From positions 248,001-312,000 of the forward strand of contig NZ_JAAOIW010000006.1 of the NCBI RefSeq assembly GCF_011440305.1: a stretch of 64,000 nt of DNA, written 5' to 3'. The position numbers and the translations under genes were made by a program. The stretch is from Paenibacillus agricola (GTDB taxonomy: Bacteria > Bacillota > Bacilli > Paenibacillales > NBRC-103111). This document shows, piece after piece, positions 1-8,745 of the stretch; within the stretch, counting starts at the first letter, position 1; every line of letters starts with the position of its first letter. The notes under the pieces were generated by a model. The model was not told the origin of the DNA. It saw nothing but the letters and a program-made list of their open reading frames with translations, and did not search any database.

Positions 1-1
1 A

Positions 2-229
2 TTAAGAGGCTATGGGAAAGGGATCGTTATAACTAAGGATCATGATACATTTGCTGAATACCTACATTTGCATTTCCCTGACTTGGATGCAAGGGTGATC
101 AGGCAGTTATTTGTAGTGGATATCGAATCTGTGCAAACCAGCTGTGGCTTTGGCGTACCTATTATGTCCTTTGTAGAAGAGCGTGATACATTGATCAAGA
201 GCTCCGAGCGAAAATATATAACGATTTAA
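2..229 (+). CDS. Pyridoxamine 5'-phosphate oxidase-family protein, C-terminal part
   Basis: Only the last 75 codons are in the window; the reading frame is open from base 2 to a TAA stop. The peptide carries the motif QTSCGFGVP followed by an ERDTL stretch near the end. That TSCG(Y/F)GVP ending is typical of a subfamily of split-barrel flavin-binding proteins annotated as pyridoxamine 5'-phosphate oxidase family. Members bind FMN or F420-like cofactors, but substrates are mostly unknown. The start and cofactor-binding half lie upstream, so neither activity nor completeness can be judged. It probably precedes the next gene on the same strand with a 32-base gap. Confidence 0.6.
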   Translation, partial: LRGYGKGIVITKDHDTFAEYLHLHFPDLDARVIRQLFVVDIESVQTSCGFGVPIMSFVEERDTLIKSSERKYITI

Positions 230-261
230 AAAAGATAGTCCGAATTATAGGGGGCATACAA

Positions 262-579
262 ATGATTCTCGAAGTTGCTATTTTGCAGGTAAAGCCAGGG
301 TTAAACAATGAATTCGAAAGCAATTTCAGAAAAGCTTCGCGTATTATTTCTACGATGAAGGGTTATATGAGCCATGAATTGCAAAAATGTGTGGAGGAAG
401 AAAACAAATATATGCTATTGGTCAAGTGGGATCAACTTAAGGACCACACGGTAGGCTTCAGAACCTCGCCGGAGTATTTGGAATGGAAGGCATTGCTGCA
501 CCATTTCTACGATCCCTTTCCGACTGTAGAGCATTATATAAATATTCCTTTGGATGAACCATCGAATCGGGGATCTTGA
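262..579 (+). CDS. Antibiotic biosynthesis monooxygenase (ABM) fold protein
   Basis: This 105-residue protein matches the ferredoxin-like ABM family: an N-terminal strand ([12 protein letters not shown]), a helix with a conserved GYMSHEL turn, then the strand YMLLVKW and an F-x-x-SPEYLEW helix. ABM proteins are small cytoplasmic dimers; some oxidise aromatic polyketides or degrade heme, many have no known substrate. No heme-degradation Asn/Trp pair can be asserted, so a general call is given. The ATG is preceded by AGGGGGC about 7 bases upstream. It follows the partial flavoprotein gene and may share its transcript. Confidence 0.75.
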   Translation: MILEVAILQVKPGLNNEFESNFRKASRIISTMKGYMSHELQKCVEEENKYMLLVKWDQLKDHTVGFRTSPEYLEWKALLHHFYDPFPTVEHYINIPLDEPSNRGS

Positions 580-617
580 AAGGTTGGGATACACGGTGGG
601 CTATTAGGAAGTGCTTA

Positions 618-643
618 GAGGCATGTTGTTACCGCAACATGCC
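618..643 (+). terminator. Hairpin after the ABM gene
   Basis: A GGCATGTTG / CAACATGCC inverted repeat with a 4-6 base loop lies 40 bases after the ABM stop codon. It has no clear T-run, so termination is uncertain; it could instead stabilise the 3' end. Confidence 0.35.
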
Positions 644-730
644 AAACGGTCCATATAGTTATCTCTCGAACAAGTACGTAATTAAAAAGTGATAAAGTGA
701 ACCGTACTCTCATAAATAACGGCAAGCCAT

Positions 731-1315
731 TTAAATAGTTACCGATGCGAGCATGACTACGTTTAAGAAAGATTTAGTGACCTCGTGCATCAAATAATGT
801 TTAAGCAAACCTTCCTCCTGAAAGCCTAGCTTTTTTAATATTTTAAGGGAGGCAGCATTCTCGGAAAGGACTTCCGCTTGAATTCTGTGATGCCCGATAT
901 TTTCCTTGCTGAAGTCAAGCACGGCTTTTAGCGCTTCTGTCATGATCCCATTGTTCCATAAGTCCTTCTGCAAATCATAACTGATTGTAAGAGGATAACG
1001 GGGTACGTCTTCAAAGGTGCCTCTCGTTGGCATTAACATAATAGTCCCTATCAGCCTGCTATCCTTGAGAGAAGAAATTCCCCAGGGAATTAGCTTTTTT
1101 CCTTCAAAGTATTGATTCCAAGAGTCGATCAGCAGTGTGGATTCTTTAACGGATGAAGGACCTTCCCAATCTAAATATTGAAAGAAATTTGGGTCTCGGT
1201 AAAAGTTATACAAGTCCTCCGAATCATCGGCAGTAATTTGTCGTAAGGACAGACGTTCCGTTTGGATGAATGGGAATGCGCTAAATAAGTTTTTTTGATA
1301 GGGCACAGTTCTCAC
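731..1315 (-). CDS. GNAT N-acetyltransferase, RimJ/RimL-like
   Basis: An acetyl-CoA dependent acetyltransferase of the RimJ/RimL type (Acetyltransf_3). The protein starts with IQTERLSLRQITADD, the usual first strand of this family, and has the later LWNNGIMTEALKAVL (acetyl-CoA binding loop) and SLKILKKLGFQEEG (helix 4 and last strand) segments. Such enzymes acetylate N-termini of ribosomal proteins or small molecules; the substrate cannot be predicted. The frame is open to a TTG at 1342, but the GTG at 1315 is preceded by AAAGGGAAAGA and is chosen here. It is monocistronic and faces the ABM gene. Confidence 0.8.
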   Translation of the reverse strand: MRTVPYQKNLFSAFPFIQTERLSLRQITADDSEDLYNFYRDPNFFQYLDWEGPSSVKESTLLIDSWNQYFEGKKLIPWGISSLKDSRLIGTIMLMPTRGTFEDVPRYPLTISYDLQKDLWNNGIMTEALKAVLDFSKENIGHHRIQAEVLSENAASLKILKKLGFQEEGLLKHYLMHEVTKSFLNVVMLASVTI

Positions 1316-1743
1316 TCTTTCCCTTTTTTGGTCTAGTTTCAAATCGTATAGTATCTGTCTTAAAAGCAGATTAAAATTGTAAGAAGTAACATAACTTTAA
1401 ATATCGTGCGGTATTTACAGTTATAAACAATTTCGATGAATAAGTTGTTCTCTTTTCCGTATTCAACTATCCTTCAAGTTACCGAAATAAGATTGATTAT
1501 AATACAAATTTGGAATAACGGGTACTGTCACAATTGTCATTAGTGAGAAGCTTTCTTGCGCGAAGTTTATTTTTACAGGATATGGTTATCCCGGTCGACC
1601 AGGAGTACCTGATAAATTTGATACATAGGATAAAAGATAAGATTTGTCGAATTTATTTTTTAACTAACGGATACCGAAAAAAGCCTTTAATCACACAAGC
1701 GATTGGTGCAATCGCTCTTGTGTAATTAAAGGCTTTATTTAGT
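1316..1743. other. Intergenic region, promoter side of the GNAT gene
   Basis: AT-rich stretch between the GNAT gene and the HD-GYP gene, both on the minus strand. A 63-codon open frame on the plus strand (1534-1725) has no ribosome binding site and runs into the stem-loop at 1680-1738, so it is not called. Apart from that stem-loop nothing is recognised. Confidence 0.5.
1680..1738. terminator. Strong stem-loop, likely terminator of the HD-GYP gene
   Basis: The arms AAAGCCTTTAAT-ACACAAG-GATT and AATCGC-CTTGTGT-ATTAAAGGCTTT form a stem of about 25 base pairs with a 5-base loop. On the minus strand the T-rich end (read through AAAAAAG) lies just past the HD-GYP stop, fitting an intrinsic terminator; the symmetry allows action on both strands. 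Confidence 0.8.
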
Positions 1744-2742
1744 TTATATGACTTCCAGCAAGCTGACATCACGGCGCTTGCTTAGATCGATATAAGCTTG
1801 CTCCTGCTGCACTAACGGCCTCAGAAACTCGTAAGGGTTCAAATAAATGACCTTGCCAATGGAGCCATCCGATAAAAGCACCTGTTTGCCGAGTAAATGC
1901 TGGAAAAACCTTTTGAAAAAGGTTAGCAGGATCGGTGAAGGGAGCTTGCCATAAATTTGTTGGGAAAAATGCTGCACGACCACCATACTTGGCACAGAGG
2001 GCTGATGTAAACGGTCAGACAGCAGCGCGTGAAATATATCGGCAACACTGATGATTTTGCTGTACAAATCAATTTGGTCTCCTTGGAGCCCATACGGATA
2101 GCCGCTGCCGTCCTCCCGCTCATGATGCTGGAGCACAGCCGTGGAGATACGATTCGAGATGCCGACGGTATCCTTGATAACCTCGTAGCCCCAGATCGGA
2201 TGCTTTTTCAGCACTTCACGTTCATAATCATCCAGTGGGCCAGGTTTGTCCAAGATGGAGCTGGGTACTTTCATTTTGCCGACATCATGCAAAAGCCCGG
2301 AAACCAGCAATTGCAGAACGGCGCCGTCGCCTAGCTGCAGCCATTTTCCAATCGTTGCAGCCATGATTCCCACACCTAGGCTATGCTTATATAAATATTC
2401 ATCATCGGTTACTTTAATATTTTGCATCGTCCTAAAGAAATCCGTCTGGTTAATTAAGGGCAGCAATTTGGGAATGAGCTTTGATTTGATTTCAAGTATA
2501 GGAATTTGGTTGGAAATTCTAATTTCACCAAACATATCGCTGATATAACGAACCTGCTCTTCGACAATCTTAGATATCGGGTCAATCACAACATCCAAAT
2601 CGAAGGATTCGATCCGGTGCTTATTCAAATTCTCAATATGGCTTTTGGTAAGCACGGTATTTGCCGATAAAACGAGAACTCCGGTTGCATTCATAACATC
2701 TTTCATAATCCGTTTCCCGATATAAGCCTTAGTAATGCCCAT
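1744..2742 (-). CDS. HD-GYP domain protein, probable cyclic-di-GMP phosphodiesterase
   Basis: The C-terminal half holds an HD-GYP domain: the LLHDVGK metal-binding HD motif, KHPIWGYE, the LQHHEREDGSGYP-GL signature, and a later VADIFHAL segment. Active members hydrolyse cyclic-di-GMP to pGpG or GMP with a two- or three-metal centre, lowering the second messenger and favouring motility. The N-terminal ~110 residues carry no recognised sensor domain and no membrane segment, so it is probably cytoplasmic. The open frame reaches a GTG at 2751, but ATG at 2742 is better placed after GAGGTGAT and is used here (332 residues). Link to the motAB genes 4 kb away is suggestive only. Confidence 0.88.
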   Translation of the reverse strand: MGITKAYIGKRIMKDVMNATGVLVLSANTVLTKSHIENLNKHRIESFDLDVVIDPISKIVEEQVRYISDMFGEIRISNQIPILEIKSKLIPKLLPLINQTDFFRTMQNIKVTDDEYLYKHSLGVGIMAATIGKWLQLGDGAVLQLLVSGLLHDVGKMKVPSSILDKPGPLDDYEREVLKKHPIWGYEVIKDTVGISNRISTAVLQHHEREDGSGYPYGLQGDQIDLYSKIISVADIFHALLSDRLHQPSVPSMVVVQHFSQQIYGKLPSPILLTFFKRFFQHLLGKQVLLSDGSIGKVIYLNPYEFLRPLVQQEQAYIDLSKRRDVSLLEVI

Positions 2743-2790
2743 TTGAATCACCTCGGTGTTGTTATAGTGTTGTGTGATGATAAGTGACTT

Positions 2791-3222
2791 TTATATTCGA
2801 GATTTACATAAATAATTGATATAAAAGAGTAGGAGCAAACCCAACAGCTCGAAGCCTAACGCATAAGCGGGAACATTGCGCATAGCGGAGTGTAAAAAGG
2901 AGTGAATGGTATCAAACTCGGGAGAAATTTTAAGCACCCACATGACATCCGGAAGGGCTCCGAAGCAGGCAGCAGCAAGTATGAACATATCCTTGGTATG
3001 CCAAGCGATATGAAATAAGAAAGCAATTACGATGCTCCCTATCCCAATATTAGCCAGCATTTGTAATTCATAGTGAGGCACCGCGTCCAGGGCAAAATGG
3101 GAATAGAGGCACCCTATAAAAACAATCGGCAGTGCAACTGCTTTTTTGGTGCCCGAAATGGCTCTAACGGATGATAGTTGGAAAATAGCAGATGCTGCCA
3201 GCATATGGGTGGCGACTAACAT
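2791..3222 (-). CDS. Small integral membrane protein with an HFALDAVPH-type motif
   Basis: A 143-residue protein with about four hydrophobic segments. The sequence SHFALDAVPHYE and the early LVATHMLAA are reminiscent of membrane-bound metal-dependent hydrolases of the YdjM/DUF457 type, where His and Asp in H-x-x-x-D-x-x-P-H line a metal site. The protein is shorter than most of that family, and similarity is judged by motif only. The ATG has AGGAGA eight bases upstream. It lies 48 bases upstream of the HD-GYP gene on the same strand and could be co-transcribed with it. Confidence 0.6.
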   Translation of the reverse strand: MLVATHMLAASAIFQLSSVRAISGTKKAVALPIVFIGCLYSHFALDAVPHYELQMLANIGIGSIVIAFLFHIAWHTKDMFILAAACFGALPDVMWVLKISPEFDTIHSFLHSAMRNVPAYALGFELLGLLLLFYINYLCKSRI

Positions 3223-3416
3223 ACTTAAATCTCCTAAGCTTTAATTGTTAAATACAACTCAATTATACCTTTTGCCCGAGCTGAATGCGAATCACTTATA
3301 CGAAATGCAAGTAGGTAAATATTTTTAAATAATTGAGTTTTATTGAGTTTTATTGATTATATTCGTTGTTTTGTGTTACATTTTAAGTATTCATTTTAAC
3401 TTAGGAGGAATTTTTA

Positions 3417-4625
3417 ATGAAAGCACGTCTTCAAGCTATCGCCCAACAAGCGCAGGTATGCTCCTGCGGCAATAAGCACTACAGTATCGATATGGATACG
3501 ATTGAGATAGGGGCAGGAGCACTTAAACAAGCGGCCGTTTATATAGCAGAGCAATCCTGGACCCACGTTGTGATGATCGCTGATGCCCATACGTACCTTG
3601 CAGCGGGGAATAATCTTGCTGATGAGCTTAAGCAGCGAAATGTTGCTTGCCATGTGGTTATGCTGAAGCCGGATGACAATGGTGATGTATTGGCGAATGA
3701 GGTTGCCATTGTGCAAGCTTTGCTGGAAGTTCCGTTGCATACGGATGCCATTCTGGCCGTCGGGTCAGGCACGATCCATGATATTACCCGGTTCGTCAGC
3801 TATAAAATGGGCAAGCCGTTCGTATCCGTACCAACTGCTCCTTCCGTGGACGGCTTCAATTCCATGGGTGCTCCGCTGATTATTCGCGGATTTAAAACAA
3901 CGTACCAGCTACACTGCCCAGTCGCTTTATTTGCCGATATGGAGGTGCTTGGGAAAGCTCCTGCCCCCATGAGGGCAGCTGGCTTTGGCGATATGATCGG
4001 CAAATACACCTCATTGCTGGATTGGACGTTTTCCCACCGGATGGCGGATGAGCCCTATTGCCCACTTTCCGCAGAGATGACCCGCGAAGCGTTGGAAAGC
4101 TGTGTGGTGCATGCGGAGGACATTGCCGCTGGCAACGATGAAGGTATTCGCATATTAATAGAAGCGTTAATTATTTCTGGCTTGGCGATGCTCATCTTCG
4201 GGCATTCACATCCTGCATCTGGGGGCGAGCATCATATTTCCCATAGCTGGGAAATGATTTTTTTGAAGGAAGGCAGAAAGCAGATTCTTCATGGCGCCAA
4301 GGTTGGAGTAGCTGCGCCTTTAATAGCAGAACGCTATAAGCAGGATTTGGTTCCTTATTTAAACGGGAGCAGGGCATGGCCGGAAGGTGCAGACAAGGGG
4401 CTGCAGGAGAAGCTTATTGCCAATAAGGAGGAGCTTCTGGAGGCTGTGTTATCTTTGCCGGAGCCTGCGCGGTTTAAGGAGCTGCTTGCTCAGGTAGGCG
4501 GGCCAACGGAGCCGCAGGATTTGGGCTTGGAGGAAGCGCATGTCGCCCATAGCATGAAAGAAGCGCATCTGATCCGTATGAACCGGTACACCATTCTACA
4601 CTTTTTGAACGTGCAAGGTTTGTAA
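3417..4625 (+). CDS. egsA: sn-Glycerol-1-phosphate dehydrogenase (AraM/EgsA family)
   Basis: Reduces dihydroxyacetone phosphate to sn-glycerol-1-phosphate with NAD(P)H, in the cytoplasm. The 402-residue length fits bacterial AraM. Visible features: the nucleotide-binding GSGTIHD loop (116-122), SVPTAPSVDGF (137-147), the metal-ligand region GFGDMIGKY with Asp192, HSHPASGGEHHISH around 272-286, and LHGAKVG with His292. In Bacillus subtilis AraM is a Ni-dependent dimer whose product feeds heptaprenylglyceryl phosphate, an archaeal-type ether lipid. AGGAGGA lies nine bases before the ATG. The gene stands alone here rather than inside an arabinose operon, and converges with a DeoR-family gene; regulation by that protein is only a guess. 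Confidence 0.88.
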   Translation: MKARLQAIAQQAQVCSCGNKHYSIDMDTIEIGAGALKQAAVYIAEQSWTHVVMIADAHTYLAAGNNLADELKQRNVACHVVMLKPDDNGDVLANEVAIVQALLEVPLHTDAILAVGSGTIHDITRFVSYKMGKPFVSVPTAPSVDGFNSMGAPLIIRGFKTTYQLHCPVALFADMEVLGKAPAPMRAAGFGDMIGKYTSLLDWTFSHRMADEPYCPLSAEMTREALESCVVHAEDIAAGNDEGIRILIEALIISGLAMLIFGHSHPASGGEHHISHSWEMIFLKEGRKQILHGAKVGVAAPLIAERYKQDLVPYLNGSRAWPEGADKGLQEKLIANKEELLEAVLSLPEPARFKELLAQVGGPTEPQDLGLEEAHVAHSMKEAHLIRMNRYTILHFLNVQGL

Positions 4626-4722
4626 AACCGGCTAGTCAGCTATAGGTTGCTCCTACAGATTGGTGCCTGTTTGCTGTGCACACTGCTGCCGTTAGCGTGG
4701 GTGTCCACCACGATTCCCTAGA

Positions 4723-5508
4723 CTATTCCCGCATGGCTTGCGTGATGGGTTGAACGACGATCACTTCGATATGCCGATCTCTTAGGCTGGCGAGAAAGGC
4801 TGGATCGGCTGCGCTGTCGGTAATCAGCGTGTGGATTTTGGGGAAGTCGACGGAGGTCGCGAGCGAACGGCGGTTTAGCTTGGAGCTATCGATCAAGGCG
4901 ACTACTTTGGTGGCATTGGCGGCCATTGCCTTCTTGAGCTCGGCTTCTTGGAAGCTGAATTCGGTAAGCCCATGCTCGATACTCAAGCCATGGGCCGAGG
5001 TGAAGAAGATATCGGCATGAATTTGGCTGAGGACGGCCTTGCCAAGCAGCCCTTCGATCTCGGTGCTAGCTGGGCGAACGACCCCACCTGTAACAATGAC
5101 ATTGATCTGGATGTTCTGGGCAAGCATCTGTGCGGTGGCCAAGCCATTCGTAATGACAGTCAGGTTGGTGGTAGCAGCCAAGCACCGCGCCATCTCCAGG
5201 CTCGTCGAGCTGGCATCAAGAATGACACAATAGCTGTTATCAATAAGCTGCACGGCAGCTTGTCCGATAGCGGCTTTTTGTGGTAGGTTGACGAGCTTCC
5301 GTTCGTTAAACGGAGACTCGGTGGATGGTTTAATCGGCACGGCGCCGCCGTGAGTACGGACAAGCAGCCCATCCTCCTCCAGGATTTTGAGGTCGCTGCG
5401 TAAAGTGCCCTCTGAAACCTGCAGGAGTCGAGCGGCATCCTTGACGATAATTTTGTGCTCTTCCTTCAATATATGAATGAGTTGATTTCGGCGAATTTGT
5501 GCAAGCAA
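4723..5508 (-). CDS. DeoR/GlpR-family transcriptional regulator
   Basis: A 261-residue DNA-binding regulator. The N-terminal DeoR winged helix (about 6-60) includes the recognition segment VSEGTLRSDLKILEEDGLL and ends in the family hallmark RTHGGAV. The C-terminal half is the DeoR sensor (phosphosugar-isomerase-like) domain with ILDASSTSLEMAR and TNGL elements that bind phosphorylated sugars. These proteins usually repress sugar or glycerol-phosphate genes and release on the effector. The start is TTG, about 8 bases after AGGAGAG. It is convergent with the glycerol-1-phosphate dehydrogenase gene; no target operon is adjacent on its own strand, so the regulon is unknown. Confidence 0.88.
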   Translation of the reverse strand: MLAQIRRNQLIHILKEEHKIIVKDAARLLQVSEGTLRSDLKILEEDGLLVRTHGGAVPIKPSTESPFNERKLVNLPQKAAIGQAAVQLIDNSYCVILDASSTSLEMARCLAATTNLTVITNGLATAQMLAQNIQINVIVTGGVVRPASTEIEGLLGKAVLSQIHADIFFTSAHGLSIEHGLTEFSFQEAELKKAMAANATKVVALIDSSKLNRRSLATSVDFPKIHTLITDSAADPAFLASLRDRHIEVIVVQPITQAMRE

Positions 5509-5552
5509 ACAAATCTCTCCTCTAGCTGGATCATGCTTTTAGAAATTATAAC

Positions 5553-5607
5553 ACAAAAAACACCAAGCAGGTGCTCCTCCAAAGGGAAGAAGAGCCCGGT
5601 CTGGTGT
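5553..5607 (-). terminator. Intrinsic terminator of the VanY-like gene
   Basis: On the minus strand an imperfect stem (ACACCAGACC...GAGC / GCTC...GCTTGGTGT) ends in TTTTTTGTGTT about 80 bases after the carboxypeptidase stop. Confidence 0.6.
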
Positions 5608-5685
5608 ATCCTAAGCCTGCTTTAACCATTAGTACAATTTCCTTGAGTGTCCGTCCGCGCTTGTTTGGCAGTTTGGGAAAAGCTC

Positions 5686-6615
5686 TTATTTATTGACCGG
5701 AACGGCATTGAAATATTCCTCCAATGTTACGCCCTTTTCTGTAATTTCTTTGGACAGCTGGGTTCCCAAGTAACGCAGATGCCAAGGCTCATACTGGTAG
5801 CCGGTAATCGCTTCTTTGCCTTTAGGATAACGGATGATAAATCCATATTCAGACGCATGTGCATCCAGCCAAGCGGACTCTTTAGTTGCGGCAAAGCAGT
5901 TTTGTGCTGCGCATTTACCATTGCTTCCGGATACGTCGATGGAAAGCCCCGTTTCATGTTCGCTATGTCCAGGCATGGCGCTGTAGGTTCTCGCTTTTTC
6001 TTCCCCGTCTTGTTTAACATAATTATTATACAACGTTTTTTGGGTCGCGTAGGAACGGTAAGCGGAGACTCCGGCCAAGCTAATGCCATCTTTTTTGGCT
6101 CCTTCGAATAAGGCTTCGAGTGCGGTAGCGGCTTCCTTGCGCATTTTACGTTTATCGAGCTTCTCGCTGAATGTAAAGGCGACATTGGGATAGACGAGAT
6201 CCTGCGGCTCGTAGCTTGCTGGCAAGGCATTTTGTTTATTGACAAGCGCGGCGATGCTTTCCGGCTTGGCCACTACTTGAATGGCGGCGCCTTTAGGTGG
6301 AGCCGTCACGGGCGTAGGTGCGGGCTCAGAGCCGGAGCCTTTACCGGTGCTGCCCGAATTAGTGCTGGCGTTAGAACCCGCTTGGTTGCCGGAAGAAGCA
6401 CCCGTACCCGCAGCTTGCGAGTTGGGATCAGTTGCCGGAGTTGTAGAGGGCTTCCCTTGGGCAGGAGGCACGGTATCCTTAGGGCTGCTGCTGGCTGCCG
6501 GGGCAGTAATGGCTGGAGAAGTAGCAGCGGGTGGGGTGCTATTCTCGTTTCCGCAGCCTCCAAGCACGGACCCTGCTATAGCGAGCCATATAATGGCAAG
6601 CCTTGTTTTGTTCAT
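5686..6615 (-). CDS. VanY-type D-alanyl-D-alanine carboxypeptidase lipoprotein (M15B)
   Basis: A zinc peptidase that trims the terminal D-Ala from peptidoglycan stem peptides on the outer face of the membrane. A lipoprotein signal with lipobox LGGC (Cys21) is followed by a long Pro/Ser/Thr/Gly-rich linker to about residue 110, then the M15 domain. The active-site signatures are AYRSYATQ, the zinc-binding GHSEHETGLSIDV, and EPWHLRYLG with the third ligand His. The 309-residue length is normal for lipid-anchored YodJ/VanY-like proteins. No vancomycin-resistance genes surround it, so a general cell-wall role is more likely than resistance. The ATG follows AGGAGGAAC. Confidence 0.9.
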   Translation of the reverse strand: MNKTRLAIIWLAIAGSVLGGCGNENSTPPAATSPAITAPAASSSPKDTVPPAQGKPSTTPATDPNSQAAGTGASSGNQAGSNASTNSGSTGKGSGSEPAPTPVTAPPKGAAIQVVAKPESIAALVNKQNALPASYEPQDLVYPNVAFTFSEKLDKRKMRKEAATALEALFEGAKKDGISLAGVSAYRSYATQKTLYNNYVKQDGEEKARTYSAMPGHSEHETGLSIDVSGSNGKCAAQNCFAATKESAWLDAHASEYGFIIRYPKGKEAITGYQYEPWHLRYLGTQLSKEITEKGVTLEEYFNAVPVNK

Positions 6616-6945
6616 AATAAGTTCCTCCTGGTTAAGTTTAGCTTAGCTGAATAATTAAAAAATGCTGGTATTATAAAAATAGACTTTAGAAAGACCGAAA
6701 AAGTTGCACGAAAGCTTATTGTACCTAGTTTAGTGGCTTATGTAAAACTTAATTTATGTATCCGAATTTTGCACACGAAAGTAATATTTTTCTTGAAATA
6801 TAGTTCGAAGTACTCATTTTAATTAAATTTACACAAAATTTGATTTTCACAAGAAGGCTTCACGTCGCAGGGTGTCGAATTAAGGTATAATATGCCTTAC
6901 CATGTGCGTTACTAAACGTTCAAATCATTTACAGCGGGGTGCTCA
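6616..6945. promoter_or_regulatory. Divergent promoter region, VanY-like gene and motAB
   Basis: 330 AT-rich bases between two divergent genes. A TATAAT box at 6887-6892 sits about 55 bases before motA and is the best promoter candidate, but no well-spaced -35 hexamer is evident. A TAAA-N16-ACCGAAAA pattern near 6670-6700 only partly resembles a SigD promoter. Confidence 0.4.
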
Positions 6946-7743
6946 TTGGATATGGAAAAATCAACGGTTATCGGTCTTGTGCTTGCATTAATATCAATTG
7001 GGGTCGGGATGGTGCTAAAAGGCGCAAGCATTTTAACATTGTTTAATCCAGCAGCTCTGCTCATTATTTTCGGAGGAACAGCGGCAACCTTATTCATCGG
7101 TTTTCAAATGAAGGAGTTAAAGAAGATTCCTAAGCTTCTAAAAATTCTTTTTAAAGCCCAAGCATTAGTAGAGAAAAAGGATCTTATTATTCGTTTTATG
7201 GAATGGGTATCGATTACACGACGTGAGGGCTTACTGGCTCTAGAAACACAGGTTGATCAAATTGAAGATAATTTTTTGCGTAACGGGATGCGGATGATTA
7301 TTGATGGAAATGATAGCGAGTTTGTCCGGGATGTACTGCTAGAAGAAATAGCCTCTACTGAAGAACGGCATCGTAATGGAGCCTTGATCTTTGCACAAGC
7401 GGGTACCTACGCACCTACACTGGGTGTGCTTGGAGCGGTTGTTGGGCTAATCGCGGCACTCAGCAATTTGAACGAGGTGGAAAAGCTGGGTCATTTGATT
7501 TCTGCTGCTTTCGTCGCTACATTGTTCGGGATCTTTTGTGGATATGTAATCTATCACCCGATGGCTAACAAGCTGAAACAGATCTCCAAGAAGGAAGTTG
7601 AGATTAAGCTGATTATGGTAGAAGGGCTATTGTCGATTCAATCCGGTATTTCAACGATCGCTATGAGGCAGAAGCTTTCCGTATACATTCCGACAAGTGA
7701 ACGTCACCTGCTGGATGTTGAAGGAAGTGGAGGTGCTGAATGA
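6946..7743 (+). CDS. motA: Flagellar motor stator protein MotA
   Basis: The A subunit of the ion-driven flagellar stator: with MotB it forms a membrane channel whose ion flow turns the rotor. The 265 residues show the MotA plan: two N-terminal membrane segments (about 6-26 and 33-52), a cytoplasmic domain with TRREGLLALE (91-100, the charged contact region for FliG), and two more membrane segments around GVLGAVVGLIAAL and AAFVATLFGIFCGY. The start is TTG six bases after GGGGTG; an ATG two codons later is the alternative. The stop overlaps the motB start by four bases (ATGA), implying translational coupling. Confidence 0.93.
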   Translation: MDMEKSTVIGLVLALISIGVGMVLKGASILTLFNPAALLIIFGGTAATLFIGFQMKELKKIPKLLKILFKAQALVEKKDLIIRFMEWVSITRREGLLALETQVDQIEDNFLRNGMRMIIDGNDSEFVRDVLLEEIASTEERHRNGALIFAQAGTYAPTLGVLGAVVGLIAALSNLNEVEKLGHLISAAFVATLFGIFCGYVIYHPMANKLKQISKKEVEIKLIMVEGLLSIQSGISTIAMRQKLSVYIPTSERHLLDVEGSGGAE

Positions 7744-8558
7744 GTAAAAAGCGGCACGAGCATCATGAGGAGCATATCGATGAATCGTGGCTGATTCCAT
7801 ATGCCGATATACTGACCTTGTTGCTTGCTTTATTTATCATTTTGTTTGCTTCGAGCCAGATTGATTCGAAGAAATATGAGTCGATCATGAAAGGTCTTAA
7901 TGCCGGGTTTAATGGGGGAACGGGTATGTTCGAGGTGTCCAATATTGTGCCTCTGAATGTTTCGCCGAATGCAGAAAAGAAAAAAGAGGATGAAACCAAA
8001 AAAGAGGATAAAACTCAGGACCAAAATAGCCAGCAAGATCAACAGCTAAAAGCAATGTTCGAAAAGGAAGCCCAGGACCTCAAGGAGCTTCAGGAAAAGC
8101 TGGAGGGCTATATTAAGGATAACGGGCTGACTACACAGCTAGAAACCAAATTGAATGAAGATATGTTAAAAATCACGATACGTGACAATGCGTTATTCCA
8201 ATCCGGTTCAGCCGATATCAAGCCAGAATCGCAGATGCTTGCACAGACAATATCCAGCATGCTGAGCTCATATAAAGAGTTTAACGTAGAGGTATCCGGC
8301 TTTACAGATAACCGTCCGATCAATACTAGAGAGTTCCAAAGCAACTGGGATTTAAGCGCCAAACGGTCGCTGAACTTCATGAAATTCCTGATCCTCAATG
8401 ATCAAATCGATCCTTCACGTTACCGTTCCATCGGTTATGGTGAATATCAGCCGATCGATACGAACGACACGGTCGACGGACGCGCTAAAAACAGGCGTGT
8501 TGAGGTCAATATTCTTAGGCAGCTCAAAGCTTCAGGAGCTAAATCATTCATTCCATAA
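7740..8558 (+). CDS. motB: Flagellar motor stator protein MotB
   Basis: The B subunit of the stator, which anchors it to peptidoglycan. One membrane segment follows HIDESWLIPYADILTLL; Asp23 in YAD is the essential ion-binding residue. A charged, lysine/glutamate/glutamine-rich linker (about 85-125) leads to the OmpA-like peptidoglycan-binding domain with SGFTDNRPI and KNRRVEVNIL. The sequence is closest in pattern to proton-type Bacillus MotB (HVDESWLVPYAD), but the leucine/isoleucine variation around the Asp makes ion choice uncertain. Four-base overlap with motA. The genes stand apart from any flagellar cluster in this window. Confidence 0.93.
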   Translation: MSKKRHEHHEEHIDESWLIPYADILTLLLALFIILFASSQIDSKKYESIMKGLNAGFNGGTGMFEVSNIVPLNVSPNAEKKKEDETKKEDKTQDQNSQQDQQLKAMFEKEAQDLKELQEKLEGYIKDNGLTTQLETKLNEDMLKITIRDNALFQSGSADIKPESQMLAQTISSMLSSYKEFNVEVSGFTDNRPINTREFQSNWDLSAKRSLNFMKFLILNDQIDPSRYRSIGYGEYQPIDTNDTVDGRAKNRRVEVNILRQLKASGAKSFIP

Positions 8559-8568
8559 ACAAATGCAA

Positions 8569-8620
8569 GAAGCCTCCAATTTCCACGATAGATGTGGTTA
8601 TGGGGGGCTTCATTTTTTTG
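8569..8620 (+). terminator. Intrinsic terminator after motB
   Basis: GAAGCCTCC pairs with GGGGGCTTC across an internal hairpin, followed by ATTTTTTT, eleven bases after the motB stop. Confidence 0.8.
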
Positions 8621-8745
8621 GAAGCTCCTTCATGTATGTATGAAGTACTTAGCCTTTTTTTGCATTTATTTCATGAACATGTGATACTATATTTTCAATT
8701 AGGACTTCGGTACTTATTGAATTCGTTTGGATGGAGGCACACACG

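Noticed and set aside
1534-1725. 63-codon plus-strand open frame
   Set aside because: No ribosome binding site, no recognisable domain, and its end lies in the terminator stem at 1680-1738.
5686-6615. Vancomycin-resistance locus
   Set aside because: The VanY-like carboxypeptidase has no vanHAX or vanRS genes nearby; such lipoproteins are common wall enzymes.
6670-6700. SigD-like promoter before motA
   Set aside because: Only about 5 of 8 bases of the -10 match and spacing is one base long; it is also far from the motA start.
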